NCBI GenBank assembly: GCA_964472305.1
Contig: CAYYJR010000002.1
Coordinates: 228,977 to 292,976 of the forward strand
Length of the DNA: 64,000 bases
From: CAYYJR01 sp964472305
Lineage (GTDB): Bacteria; Armatimonadota; Hebobacteria; CAIYQO01
Reading direction: 5' to 3'
The notes beneath the pieces are model-generated. The model saw nothing but the letters and a program-made list of their open reading frames with translations, was not told where the DNA came from and did not search any database. The position numbers were made by a program, and so were the translations under genes. Shown here one piece after another: positions 26,790 to 35,371 of this stretch (position 1 is its first letter; each line of letters begins with the position of its first letter).

Positions 26790-27230
26790 ATGCCAGCGTC
26801 GCTGCATTGCATACCCATCGTCCTCGCTTTCCTCGAACGCCAGGGCCACGTGTTGATCTCACGTCGTCCGGATGCGGTCGCACAGCCGGGACGCTGGGAG
26901 TTTCCCGGCGGGAAAATTGCGCCCGGGGAATCGCCGGCAGATGCGCTGGCGCGCGAAGTGTGGGAGGAAATCGGGGTGCGGGTGCGCGTGGGCGAGGAGA
27001 TTGCCGTCACCTGTTATCAGTATCCCGACGTCTGCGTGGAACTGCACCTGTTCCATTGCCGGTTGATAGAGGGCGAGCCAGCGCCGGTGCAGGTGACGGC
27101 GGTGCGCTGGGTGCCGGTGGCAACCCTTGACGCCTGTGATTTTCCGCCGGCCAACCGCGCATTACTGGCCCAACTGCACGCATGGAAGGACGCCGGTTCG
27201 GCATCATCATTCACCGAGGAGAAGTCATGA
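26790..27230 (+). CDS. mutT: NUDIX hydrolase, 8-oxo-dGTP diphosphatase type
   Basis: The 146-residue protein contains a complete Nudix box beginning GGKIAPGESPADALAREVW and ending EEIGV (residues of about 40-62), matching G-X5-E-X7-R-E-U-X-E-E-X-G-U. RWEFPGGKI before it and FPPANRALLAQL near the end match MutT, which cleans oxidised dGTP from the nucleotide pool. The gene directly follows mutY, so the two form a GO-repair pair. Because this MutY lacks its NUDIX-like C-terminal domain, the protein might also partner it, but that is speculation. The stop overlaps the next start as ATGA, giving translational coupling to the nucleotidyltransferase. Confidence 0.92.
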   Translation: MPASLHCIPIVLAFLERQGHVLISRRPDAVAQPGRWEFPGGKIAPGESPADALAREVWEEIGVRVRVGEEIAVTCYQYPDVCVELHLFHCRLIEGEPAPVQVTAVRWVPVATLDACDFPPANRALLAQLHAWKDAGSASSFTEEKS

Positions 27231-28204
27231 TCAACGGGATGATCCTGGCGGCCGGTCGCGGCACGCGACTGGGGCCACTGACGGAATCACTGCCCAAGCC
27301 CTTGCTGCCGGTGGCCAATCGGCCCATTATGGCGCTGGGCATCGAGCGCCTCCGTCAACTCGGGATTACCGATATCTGCGTCAACGTTTCGTATCGCGCC
27401 GAGCAGATTCTCGCGACATTCGGTGATGGCTGCGCGTTTGGCGTATCGATGCACTGGTTGATCGAGGAGGCACCGAGTGGAACCGCGGGCGGCCTTAAAG
27501 GCATGCAAGCCTTTCTCGACACGGGCCGCGTGGTGGTCATCGCCGGCGACACCATGCTGGGCGCCGACTTGAACCCGCTCCTTGAGATCCATGCGCGGCG
27601 CGGCGCCTTTGCCACCCTCGCCACCGTGCCGGTGCACGATCCCTCGCTCTACGGCGTGGTAGTCACCGATGCCGACGGACGCATCGTACGCTTTCAGGAA
27701 AAGCCCGCACCCGGCACAGAGATCAGCCGCCAGGCCAACACCGGCGTCTACATCTTCGAACCGGAGATTTTCGACCTCATCCCCACCGGGGAGTTCTGCG
27801 ATTTCGCGCTCAACGTGTTTCCGGAGATTCTTCGCCGCGGGCTGCCGTTCTACGCGATGCCCCTCGACGGCTACTGGACCGACATCGGCAATCCACGCGA
27901 TTATCTGCAGGCGAACCGCGACGTGTTGCATGGCCGTACCCGCATCAACGGCTACGGTCAGCGGTGCGACAGCAATCTGCTGGCGCCGACGGCGCGGGTT
28001 GACGGCACGCTGCTGCATGAGTGCACGGTGGGCGACGGCGCTCACTTGGCCGCCGGCTGTGTGCTGACGGATTGCGTCGTGTGGCCTGGCGCGGTGGTCA
28101 CACGCCCGCTCACCCTCACCTCCGGCGTGGTCACCGAACACGGGAGCTTCACCATCCAGGGGAAAGAGGCGCTGGCGCTGGCGGAAGCCGCGGCTGGTGC
28201 GTAA
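27227..28204 (+). CDS. Sugar-1-phosphate nucleotidyltransferase (GDP-mannose pyrophosphorylase type)
   Basis: The 325-residue protein has the signature MILAAGRGTRLGPLTESLPK at its N-terminus, then KPLLPVANRPIM, the nucleotide and phosphosugar loops of this family. GTAGGLKGMQ and VVIAGDTMLGADL carry the metal Asp region. RFQEKPAPG and ANTGVYIFEP are typical sugar-binding strands. GYWTDIGNPRDYLQANRDVL precedes a short left-handed helix tail (VDGTLLHECTVGDGAHL). It makes an NDP-sugar, probably GDP-mannose or a related precursor for envelope polysaccharide. GAGGAG lies five bases before ATG 27227, which overlaps the mutT stop by four bases. Confidence 0.92.
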   Translation: MINGMILAAGRGTRLGPLTESLPKPLLPVANRPIMALGIERLRQLGITDICVNVSYRAEQILATFGDGCAFGVSMHWLIEEAPSGTAGGLKGMQAFLDTGRVVVIAGDTMLGADLNPLLEIHARRGAFATLATVPVHDPSLYGVVVTDADGRIVRFQEKPAPGTEISRQANTGVYIFEPEIFDLIPTGEFCDFALNVFPEILRRGLPFYAMPLDGYWTDIGNPRDYLQANRDVLHGRTRINGYGQRCDSNLLAPTARVDGTLLHECTVGDGAHLAAGCVLTDCVVWPGAVVTRPLTLTSGVVTEHGSFTIQGKEALALAEAAAGA

Positions 28205-28213
28205 CCCGCCGGC

Positions 28214-28243
28214 TTGGCAATCCGCACGGGGTTACGGTACAAT
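28214..28243 (+). promoter_or_regulatory. Predicted promoter before the small ORF and rpiB
   Basis: TTGGCA at 28214-28219 and TACAAT at 28238-28243 are 18 bases apart; both match consensus at five of six positions. Transcription would start near 28250, at the ATG of a 20-codon ORF. Confidence 0.5.
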
Positions 28244-28251
28244 GCAGCACG

Positions 28252-28314
28252 ATGACCGAAACCGTAACCGAATCGTCATCACCCTGTCATGGCATTGTCA
28301 TCGACACCGTGTAG
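28252..28314 (+). CDS. Possible 20-residue leader peptide upstream of rpiB
   Basis: An ATG eight bases after a good -10 box opens a 20-codon frame, MTETVTESSSPCHGIVIDTV, ending at TAG 28312. The TAG is also the first half of the TAGAAT hexamer that precedes rpiB by nine bases. There is no ribosome site, so it could only be translated as a leaderless message. It may be chance. No similarity to known leader peptides is recognised. Confidence 0.3.
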   Translation: MTETVTESSSPCHGIVIDTV

Positions 28315-28317
28315 AAT
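28312..28317 (+). promoter_or_regulatory. -10-like hexamer nine bases before rpiB
   Basis: TAGAAT ends nine bases before ATG 28327. The -35 region is weak. It belongs to the group of start-proximal hexamers seen in this window. Confidence 0.35.
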
Positions 28318-28326
28318 GGAACGCAT

Positions 28327-28776
28327 ATGCAGATTGCCCTCGGCGTCGACCACGCCGCATTCGCGTATAAAGACCTGATTCGCCGCGAAGTGGAGGCGAT
28401 GGGCCATACGGTGCTGGATCTGGGCGCCGATGGCACGGAGTCGGTGGATTATCCCCGTTATGCGCTGGCGGTGGCCCGCGCCGTGCGCGATGGTCGTGCC
28501 GAACTGGGCATCTTTCTGTGCGGTACCGGCATCGGCGGCTCCATCGCGGCCAACAAGGTGCGCGGCATCCGCGCCGCGCTGTGCCATGAAACTTTCACCG
28601 CCCGCATGTCGCGCGAACACAATCATGCGAACGTGCTGTGCATCGGCGCGCGTGTGGTCGGCTCCAGCCTGGCAGTAGAAATCGTGCGCGTATGGCTGTC
28701 CACCCCGTGGCCCAACGAGGAACGGCACGCCCGGCGTGTGGCGATGCTTGAGGAGATAGAACGGGTTGAATTGTAA
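28327..28776 (+). CDS. rpiB: Ribose-5-phosphate isomerase B
   Basis: The 149-residue protein is full length for RpiB, which interconverts ribose-5-phosphate and ribulose-5-phosphate in the cytoplasm. IALGVDHAAFAYKD gives the phosphate-binding start. FLCGTGIGGSIAANKV carries the catalytic Cys65. CHETFTARMSREHNHANVL holds the His residues and the phosphate-binding Arg. It lies alone on the plus strand between a nucleotidyltransferase and tagO with its own start-proximal -10 hexamer. Some family members isomerise allose-6-phosphate or galactose-6-phosphate; the motifs here fit RpiB proper. Confidence 0.95.
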   Translation: MQIALGVDHAAFAYKDLIRREVEAMGHTVLDLGADGTESVDYPRYALAVARAVRDGRAELGIFLCGTGIGGSIAANKVRGIRAALCHETFTARMSREHNHANVLCIGARVVGSSLAVEIVRVWLSTPWPNEERHARRVAMLEEIERVEL

Positions 28777-28980
28777 CCGGCGCATTGCTCATTCGGTAAG
28801 TGTTCACAACCTCGGCGGTTGAGCAGGCCCGTTCCAATACCTGGTGCATTCGGATAGCCGGACACGCCTGTCCGAATGAACCGATGACCAATACGGAGAC
28901 ACTGAACGGAATAGCAGCATTGGGAATGGGCGCCATTGTTCCATTCTCCAGCCACCAGCGCACGGAGAGTATTGATCGGC

Positions 28981-30108
28981 ATGAATAATGCAATCGCAGC
29001 ACGAGCCCTGGAGGTGAATCCGCCACCGTCCGATAACCTGGTTCTGGTTGTCGTGGCGCTGCTGGTGGCGTTGATCTGTTCCCTGCTGCTGACCCCGGTG
29101 ACCATGCGCCTGGCGCATGCCGCCGGGGTGCTGGATCATCCGCATGCGCGCCGCGTGCACACTCACGCAACGCCGCGCTGGGGCGGATTGGCGATGTATG
29201 CCTCGTTTATTATCACCGTCTTTATCCTCGCCGTATTCCAACCCACACTACTGAATCCCCGCGTCGCCGGCATTCTCATCGGCGGCGGGCTGATCACCGC
29301 GCTGGGCGCGCTGGACGACAAGTTCGACGTGCCGGCAAAGGTGAAGCTGTTGGGCCAGATCGTAGCCGCCGCCATCCTGACGCTGCCCATCTTCGGCGTG
29401 CGCATGCAAGTGGCCTTCGACGTGAACCTGGCCAACGGGCTGGCACATATTCCGCTGTGGGTGGAATGGACCGGTTACGCGCTTACCGTGCTCTGGGTGG
29501 TGGCAATCACCAACACCATCAATCTCATCGACGGGCTGGATGGACTGGCAGCCGGGGTGTCAGGACTGGCGGCGCTCACCTTCGTCACCATCGGCGTTGC
29601 ACTGAAGGGTACCTACGGCGAGGCAATGCTGGCTGCCGCGGTCGTCGGCATCTGCCTGGGATTCCTGCGCTACAACTTCTACCCGGCGCGGGTGTTCATG
29701 GGCGACGCGGGCAGCCATTTCCTCGGTTTCACCATCGCCGCGCTGTCAGTGTTGCAGAACTGGAAGATCGCCGCGGGCATCACGCTGGCTGTACCCATCC
29801 TGATTCTGGCGGTGCCTATTTTCGACACCACCTTTGCCATTGTCCGGCGTCTGCGCCGGGGGCAGCCGATCTTCAGTCCCGATAAAGGCCATCTGCACCA
29901 TCGCCTGCTGAATATGGGACTGAACCAGCGGACGGTGGTGCTGTGCATTTATCTGCTCACCGCGGTAGGGTGCTTTCTCGCCCTGCTGCTGGCCCACGCT
30001 CGCGTGAGTACCGAAATTCCGCTAAAAACCAAACCGGCGGCGGTCCGCGCAACGCCCAAGACCTATCCAATCCAACCCCTCCTGCCCGCCGTACGCGACA
30101 GGGAGTAA
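28981..30108 (+). CDS. Undecaprenyl-phosphate N-acetylhexosamine-1-phosphate transferase (TagO/WecA family)
   Basis: The 375-residue membrane protein has about ten to eleven hydrophobic segments and the family motifs. HATPRWGGLAMY and ITALGALDDKFD carry the catalytic Asp pair. NTINLIDGLDGLAAG and FMGDAGSHFLGF carry the other metal Asp residues, and DKGHLHHRLLNMG is the His-rich loop that decides substrate type in TagO/WecA. It moves GlcNAc-1-phosphate or a similar sugar phosphate onto undecaprenyl phosphate to start a wall or surface polysaccharide. The UDP-GlcNAc 2-epimerase gene follows 13 bases later. GGAG lies about 11 bases before ATG 28981; a TTG three codons earlier is another possible start. 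Confidence 0.94.
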   Translation: MNNAIAARALEVNPPPSDNLVLVVVALLVALICSLLLTPVTMRLAHAAGVLDHPHARRVHTHATPRWGGLAMYASFIITVFILAVFQPTLLNPRVAGILIGGGLITALGALDDKFDVPAKVKLLGQIVAAAILTLPIFGVRMQVAFDVNLANGLAHIPLWVEWTGYALTVLWVVAITNTINLIDGLDGLAAGVSGLAALTFVTIGVALKGTYGEAMLAAAVVGICLGFLRYNFYPARVFMGDAGSHFLGFTIAALSVLQNWKIAAGITLAVPILILAVPIFDTTFAIVRRLRRGQPIFSPDKGHLHHRLLNMGLNQRTVVLCIYLLTAVGCFLALLLAHARVSTEIPLKTKPAAVRATPKTYPIQPLLPAVRDRE

Positions 30109-30121
30109 GCAGGATATCGTT

Positions 30122-31312
30122 ATGGCAAAAACCGTACTCGCCGTCATGGGCACGCGCCCGGAAGCCGTCAAAATGGCGCCGGTGGTCCAGGCCTTGCAGG
30201 CCGACGGCACGTTCGATGTCAAAGTCGTACTCACCGCGCAGCACCGCGAGATGCTGGATCAAGTCATGCGACAGTTCGGCATCACCGGCGACGTTGATCT
30301 CGACATCATGCGCCCGCGCCAGACGTTGGGCGGCATCACCGTACGCGCGCTGGAGGGACTGGAACAGGCGTACGCCGAACTGCAGCCCGACATAGTGCTG
30401 GCACAGGGTGATACCACCACCGTCTTCGCCGCGGCGCTGGCAGCGTTTTACGCGCGCATTCCTTTCGGCCACGTTGAGGCCGGGCTGCGCACGGGGAACA
30501 AATACTCGCCGTATCCCGAAGAGATGAACCGCCGGCTGGCCGGCGTACTCACCGACCTGCACTTCGCGCCCACCGATGCCGCACGCGACCACCTGCTGGC
30601 GGAAAACGTGCCGAGTGCATCGGTCTTCGTCACCGGCAACACTGTCATCGACGCGTTGTTATGGGCCGCCGAGCACAGCACGCTGGCACCGGAATTCGCC
30701 TGGGTAGACGATCTGTGCGGCCCATTGGTGCTGGTAACCGCACACCGGCGCGAGAATTGGGGCGAACCGCTGCACCAGGCTTGTCTGGGCATGATCGACC
30801 TGCTGGAGCGCGTCCCCGACGCTTTCCTGGTCTACGCCGTGCACCGCAACCCGGTGGTGCGCGAGACCGCACAGGCGGTGCTGGGTGCGCACCCGCGCGT
30901 GCGGCTGATCGAACCCCCGGATTACTTTGACTTCCTGCAGCTCATGAAACGCGCGCGCCTGATCCTCACTGATTCGGGCGGTGTGCAGGAAGAGGCGCCC
31001 AGTTTAGGGGTACCGGTACTGGTGCTGCGTGACACCACCGAACGCCCGGAAGCCGTCGGAGCCGGCGTGGCCAAGCTGATCGGCTGTGATCGCGCGCGCA
31101 TTGGTGACGAAGGCACCTCACTGCTGACCGACCCGGCGGCACATACCGCCATGGCGCGAGCCGCCAACCCTTACGGGGATGGCCAGGCCTGCGCGCGCAT
31201 CATCGGGGTGCTGAAAGCCCATTTCGGCCTGGCGACCACGCTGCCCATGCCGTTCATCTACACCGCGGGCGTTAACGCCAATCGCGGCAAAGTACGACAA
31301 TTCGATGAATAA
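30122..31312 (+). CDS. wecB: UDP-N-acetylglucosamine 2-epimerase (non-hydrolysing)
   Basis: The 396-residue protein is full length for WecB/MnaA, which makes UDP-ManNAc. VMGTRPEAVKMAPVV is the N-terminal signature. VLTAQHREMLDQV and AQGDTTTVFAAALAAFY are the next conserved blocks. HVEAGLRTGNKYSPYPEEMN contains the catalytic acid residues, and TDSGGVQEEAPSLGVPVLVL with RDTTERPEA are the C-terminal UDP-binding motifs. It follows tagO by 13 bases, with a weak AGGA ribosome site. The pair fits synthesis of a ManNAc-containing wall or surface polymer. Confidence 0.96.
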   Translation: MAKTVLAVMGTRPEAVKMAPVVQALQADGTFDVKVVLTAQHREMLDQVMRQFGITGDVDLDIMRPRQTLGGITVRALEGLEQAYAELQPDIVLAQGDTTTVFAAALAAFYARIPFGHVEAGLRTGNKYSPYPEEMNRRLAGVLTDLHFAPTDAARDHLLAENVPSASVFVTGNTVIDALLWAAEHSTLAPEFAWVDDLCGPLVLVTAHRRENWGEPLHQACLGMIDLLERVPDAFLVYAVHRNPVVRETAQAVLGAHPRVRLIEPPDYFDFLQLMKRARLILTDSGGVQEEAPSLGVPVLVLRDTTERPEAVGAGVAKLIGCDRARIGDEGTSLLTDPAAHTAMARAANPYGDGQACARIIGVLKAHFGLATTLPMPFIYTAGVNANRGKVRQFDE

Positions 31313-31441
31313 ATCCGTACTCGTCTTGCCTTCCGCGTCATAACCTCGGATGATTGATGGAAGAATAGGGTATCAAAGCTGAGACAGCATTTGCCGGCAG
31401 GCCCGTGTCACCCCCGGGCAGACTGCCGGGAGGAGCTTTGC

Positions 31442-32599
31442 GTGGTGTCTGATTCGATCGATCAACCGGCATCATCGTGGATGGCCACATCCTGGTGGCG
31501 CAACGCCGTCGTTGCGTTGCTGCTGCTAGGCATCGGCTTCATCTGCCTGCACATCTTCAACGTGTACCTGAGCATGCCGCTCACCATCGTGCTGCTGGCT
31601 ATCATGCTCACATATTTGCTGCAGCCGGTGGTCGACCGGATGGCACAGCGCCGTGTGGCACACCATGCGCATACCGCCCGCATCGTCGCCGTGCTGTTGC
31701 TCTACCTGGCCATCGCGCTGGCGTTCTACGGGGTCATCTCCATCACCGCCAACACGCTAAAAAGCGACGTCGGCGCGCTGGAGAGTACGTGGCAAAGCGC
31801 GCGGGAAAAACTGCCACAGCAGATAGCCGATTTGAAGGCATGGTATCTGAACTATGTGCCGCCGACGCTTCGCGAACAACTGGAGAGCGGCTTGAAACAG
31901 GCAATCGACCAGGCGGCGCCGAAATTCATCGCCGGGCTGACCGGCATCGCGCGAGCGACCGGGCATGTCGGTGGATTGCTCATCGAGTTGATTTTCGTGC
32001 CGCTTGTCGCCTTTTATTTGCTCACCGACGCGCCCAAAATCAGGCAACAAGTACTCGCGTTCGTGCCGCAGCGCCACCGGGAGCCGGTCTCGCTGTATGC
32101 CGCCGCCATCAATCGCATCATGCGGCAATACGTGCTCGGGCAATTAATCCTGTGCGGAATCGCGTGGATCGTGGTCACCATCGCGTTGCTGTTGATGGGC
32201 ATTCCGGGCGCGCTGCTGCTGGGCATCATCGCCGGCGTGTCGCGCGCGATTCCGGTCATCGGCCCGGTGGTGGGTGGCGTGCCGTTGCTTGCGGCCGTTT
32301 TATTCAATGCACACTGGATCGGCGCGTTCTGGTGGGTGCTGATCGGCTTCACCTTGTTGCACCTGTTCGAGAGCAAGATCCTCATGCCGCGCATCCTTGG
32401 CGACCAGATCGGCGTCCACCCGGTACTGGTGATTATCTCACTGCTGATCGGCTACGAGTTACTGGGATTACTGGGTATGTTCCTGGCACCGCCAGGAGTC
32501 GCCATCATCCAGTTCGTCCTTGCCGTACGCCGCGGCGAACGCGCGTTGGACGGCGGCGCCGTCCCTGCAATTCCGGTGCCTGACGCGCAACCGGCGTGA
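31442..32599 (+). CDS. AI-2E family transporter-like membrane protein
   Basis: The 385-residue protein has about eight hydrophobic segments arranged as in the AI-2E (PerM/YdiK) family. Two N-terminal segments (AVVALLLLGIGFICLHIF, LTIVLLAIMLTYLLQPVVD) are followed by a segment at LLLYLAIALAFYGV. A soluble stretch follows (residues of about 90-155). The C-terminal conserved part includes LIFVPLVAFYLLTD, GQLILCGIAWIVVTIALLLM, IPVIGPVVGGVP and the motif FESKILMPRILGDQIGVHP. Substrates vary in this family and autoinducer export is not implied. GTG 31442 follows GGAGGAG by seven bases; GTG 31445 is also possible. Confidence 0.92.
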   Translation: MVSDSIDQPASSWMATSWWRNAVVALLLLGIGFICLHIFNVYLSMPLTIVLLAIMLTYLLQPVVDRMAQRRVAHHAHTARIVAVLLLYLAIALAFYGVISITANTLKSDVGALESTWQSAREKLPQQIADLKAWYLNYVPPTLREQLESGLKQAIDQAAPKFIAGLTGIARATGHVGGLLIELIFVPLVAFYLLTDAPKIRQQVLAFVPQRHREPVSLYAAAINRIMRQYVLGQLILCGIAWIVVTIALLLMGIPGALLLGIIAGVSRAIPVIGPVVGGVPLLAAVLFNAHWIGAFWWVLIGFTLLHLFESKILMPRILGDQIGVHPVLVIISLLIGYELLGLLGMFLAPPGVAIIQFVLAVRRGERALDGGAVPAIPVPDAQPA

Positions 32600-32618
32600 G
32601 GCAGGCACCATCCCGAGG

Positions 32619-33137
32619 TTATTCCCCGCACCGCTGCCATACCACCCGCTGGAATCCCTCCGCGCGCGTCGGCGGTTGCAGCTTGGCGGCCATACGGGCA
32701 ATCACCCCGGTCGGCACCTGGCGCAGGCGCCCGCGATTGCGCCGCAATGCCGCCATCACCGCGATGGGAAAGTAACGGGCGATGAGGATGGCGTGCGCGC
32801 GACGCCCCAGCAGCACCAGCATGTGGCGTGCGTCGATGGTGAGGTTGGTGGCGTCAAAGATGACATCCTGTCCGGCAACCAGCGCCGTACGCACCTCGCC
32901 GAAGGCCTGGCTGAAGACGCGGCGATTATCGATCTGCTCATGTGCCACCGCATCGCGCGCGTAACCGGGGTACAGTTCCTCACGCACGAGATCGGGACTT
33001 ACCAGGCGGAGCGACGGACAGCGCGCGAGCAACTGGCGCGCGTAGGTGGTTTTCCCGGCGCCGGGAATGCCCACCAGCACCAGCAGATGAGGACGGCGCT
33101 CGGTCATGACTGCTTCCGGTCTGTTCGTATCACTCAT
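32619..33137 (-). CDS. P-loop kinase (polynucleotide-kinase/zeta-like ATPase)
   Basis: The 172-residue protein has Walker A GIPGAGKTT at about residues 24-32, then SPDLVREELYPGYA and QDVIFDATNLTIDARH, as in AAA_33/polynucleotide-kinase-type phosphotransferases. RRNRGRLRQVPTGVIARMAAKL provides the lid Arg residues. Related proteins phosphorylate RNA ends, sugars or UDP-GlcNAc, or are of unknown role. Its ATG overlaps the stop of the exported PKD-protein gene as ATGA, so the two are translationally coupled. An alternative start at 33107 would remove ten residues. No antitoxin-like gene is adjacent, so I do not call it a toxin. Confidence 0.85.
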   Translation of the reverse strand: MSDTNRPEAVMTERRPHLLVLVGIPGAGKTTYARQLLARCPSLRLVSPDLVREELYPGYARDAVAHEQIDNRRVFSQAFGEVRTALVAGQDVIFDATNLTIDARHMLVLLGRRAHAILIARYFPIAVMAALRRNRGRLRQVPTGVIARMAAKLQPPTRAEGFQRVVWQRCGE

Positions 33138-34138
33138 TCCGCGGGACGGCTGATTTTTACTTCGATGGTATCGGTTGCGGGCGGCTTGCCGCCGGTTTTA
33201 TCGCGCACCGTGCAGGTGATGGTGTACAGCCCCTCGGTGTCGTAGGTGTAGGTGATCCGCTCGCCCACGGCATCCACCTTGTCGCGATTCACGGCATCGA
33301 AATGCCAGCTCACTTCATACGGCGTCAACCCCGGTTCGACGCGGGCGGCGAAAAAGATGCGTTGCTTGGCCTCCAAAAAAGGCGGGTGAATGAACATCCT
33401 CACCTCGAACGGATCGGTATCGCGCACGAATGCCAGGCGCCCAACCTGGAAGCGCACCGGCGTGTCGGAGGTGATCAGCATGCGGGTTATTTTTCCGCCG
33501 ATGGGCAGCGATTTATTGAGCAGCGACAGTGGGATCGCCACACGCACCCAATACCGGGCTACTTCATCTTTGGGATAGAACTGGTCCGGGGTGATCTCCA
33601 GCAATCCCTGCCCCTTTTCCGTAAAGAACGTGAAACGCAGGTTTTTCAGCGCCGGCAGCGGCACGGATACCGGCGCTTGCGCCAATTCGGAATCCAGCGC
33701 AGCGGGGAAGATCTCCCCGGTTGCGGGACTCTCCGGATCGGTGGGCGCAACCGGCTCGGTGGGTTCGCCAGATTTCAGGACTTTCGCATCGACGTCTTTG
33801 TCGTTGGGCATTGCGCGCAGATACATCTCCAGATACACGTTCGTCTGCTCGAAGAGCGCTGCCGCATTCAACGGTTGTCGAAAATCGAAGCGCGCCCCCT
33901 GGTAACGGCCCAATGTGGAGAGCATCAGCGCGTAGACTTTACGGCCGGGTGACAGGCGTTGCGGCTGAAAAGGCATGGTCTCTTTCGCATCGCGCGGAAG
34001 ATAGCCCCAATCGCCCAGCACCACGGATGCCGGCAACTGGCTTTCGCCGTTATAAATAACTGCCAACTCGTCGATAGCCAGCGCAAACTGACACAGGCCA
34101 AAGACCAGCACGACAAGGGCCACACAGGTTCGGCTCAT
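33134..34138 (-). CDS. Exported protein with C-terminal PKD-like domain
   Basis: The 334-residue protein begins with a signal peptide (CVALVVLVFGLCQFALA, cleaved near residue 22). The middle is a beta-rich domain of unknown type (LPASVVLGDWGYLPRD, YQGARFDFRQPLNAAALF, RYWVRVAIPLSLLNKSLPIG). A Pro/Glu/Thr-rich linker is at about 125-145. Residues of about 260-330 form a PKD domain (PYEVSWHFDAVNRDKV, ITYTYDTEGLYTITCTV), often used for carbohydrate or protein contact outside the cell. GAAGGAGAG lies about seven bases before ATG 34138. The stop overlaps the downstream kinase start. The gene begins just after hemW. Confidence 0.85.
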   Translation of the reverse strand: MSRTCVALVVLVFGLCQFALAIDELAVIYNGESQLPASVVLGDWGYLPRDAKETMPFQPQRLSPGRKVYALMLSTLGRYQGARFDFRQPLNAAALFEQTNVYLEMYLRAMPNDKDVDAKVLKSGEPTEPVAPTDPESPATGEIFPAALDSELAQAPVSVPLPALKNLRFTFFTEKGQGLLEITPDQFYPKDEVARYWVRVAIPLSLLNKSLPIGGKITRMLITSDTPVRFQVGRLAFVRDTDPFEVRMFIHPPFLEAKQRIFFAARVEPGLTPYEVSWHFDAVNRDKVDAVGERITYTYDTEGLYTITCTVRDKTGGKPPATDTIEVKISRPAE

Positions 34139-34163
34139 GTTTCTCTCCTTCGCATCACCGCGA

Positions 34164-35354
34164 TCAATCATCAGCCCGGCGCTCGAGCGCCGCCATTAAC
34201 CGGGTGACCACCCGGTTCGCCAGCGGATATCCCCGCGGAGTCAGGCACAACCACCCGTCCGCCTGTTCCAGCAGGCCCGTCTCGACCAGATGCGCCAGCG
34301 CGGGGCCGGCAATCTGCGCGAGCGCGCAGCCGCAGGCTGACTCCGCCGCGACCAGGTCGAAACCCGCGCGCAGCCGCAATCCCAGCATCACCTGCTCCAA
34401 CAGGCGTTCCGGCGCGGACAACCGCTCGACATACGCGATCGCCGACCGCCCGTCGGCAAGACGAGTCACGTATTGCTCCACCGATCGTTCGTTGCGCCAG
34501 CGCACGGCGCCCAGCGCGGAGGTGGCGGCGGGCCCAATTCCCAGGTAATCGCGGCCCAGCCAGTACCCCAGGTTATGGCGGCAATGTGCACCGGGTTGCG
34601 CGGCGTTCGAGACTTCATATGGGTCGTATCCCGCTCGCGCCAGCGCCTCAGCGGTGTCTGCCCACATGCTTGCTTCTTCTTCTTCGCCCGGTGCGGGTAA
34701 AGTTCCTGCTGCCACCTCCGCGGTTAGCGGAGTCTCATCTTCCAGCAGCAACGCATAACACGACAGGTGGTCGGGACGCAACGCCAGCGCCGCGTCCAGC
34801 GTAGCGTGCCACTGTGCGGGGGTCTGTCCCGGCAGTGCATACATCAGGTCAATATTGAGCTGCGGGATGCCTGCCGCGCGCACCGCGGCCACCCCTGCCG
34901 CCACTTCGCCGGGAGTGTGTATGCGTCCCAGCAGCGCCAGTTCGTCCGCGCACAGGCTCTGTGCGCCCAGGCTCACCCGCGTAACGGGCAATGCCGTCAA
35001 CGCGGTCAGGAACGCATCCGTGAGCGTGCCCGGATTCGCCTCAACGGTGATTTCCGCCGCAGGCAGGCGGGGAAACGGGGCGATCACCTCATGCCAGAGC
35101 CGCGTGAACTGCGCCGGGGTGAGGATGCTGGGGGTGCCGCCGCCGATGAAGATGCTGTGTGCAGGCCGGTCGCACTCGCGCCGGCGCAAGGCAGCCTCGC
35201 GAGCGAGCGCATCCAGGTACCGCTCCACCAGCGCGTCGTCGTCATCGAGCGGCTGCGAGGGGAAATCGCAATACCGGCACTTGCGCACGCAAAACGGCAC
35301 GTGCACGTAAATGCCCAGGTGATCCTCCGGCAGGAAAAGCGGTGCGCTGGCCAC
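34164..35354 (-). CDS. hemW: HemW-like radical SAM protein
   Basis: The 396-residue protein matches HemW, related to oxygen-independent coproporphyrinogen oxidase but generally a heme chaperone. GIYVHVPFCVRKCRYCDF contains the radical SAM Cys set C-X3-C-X2-C. IFIGGGTPSILTPAQF, EITVEANPGTLTD, RVSLGAQSLCADEL, NIDLMYALPGQT and YEVSNAAQPGAHCRHN follow in family order. HNLGYWLGRDYLGIGPAATS and a winged-helix-like C-terminus complete the protein. The extra N-terminal Cys and Arg-rich part of HemN is absent. I chose GTG 35354 because GGAGG lies seven bases upstream; an earlier ATG at 35399 has no site. A promoter lies just upstream. Confidence 0.94.
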   Translation of the reverse strand: MASAPLFLPEDHLGIYVHVPFCVRKCRYCDFPSQPLDDDDALVERYLDALAREAALRRRECDRPAHSIFIGGGTPSILTPAQFTRLWHEVIAPFPRLPAAEITVEANPGTLTDAFLTALTALPVTRVSLGAQSLCADELALLGRIHTPGEVAAGVAAVRAAGIPQLNIDLMYALPGQTPAQWHATLDAALALRPDHLSCYALLLEDETPLTAEVAAGTLPAPGEEEEASMWADTAEALARAGYDPYEVSNAAQPGAHCRHNLGYWLGRDYLGIGPAATSALGAVRWRNERSVEQYVTRLADGRSAIAYVERLSAPERLLEQVMLGLRLRAGFDLVAAESACGCALAQIAGPALAHLVETGLLEQADGWLCLTPRGYPLANRVVTRLMAALERRADD

Positions 35355-35371
35355 GAATATCCTCCACCGGC

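Noticed and set aside
31442..32599. Autoinducer-2 exporter as a firm function
   Set aside because: The family name is historical; members move varied substrates and no quorum-sensing gene is nearby.
32619..33137. Zeta-type toxin reading of the P-loop kinase
   Set aside because: No antitoxin gene is adjacent, and the gene is coupled to an exported protein instead.
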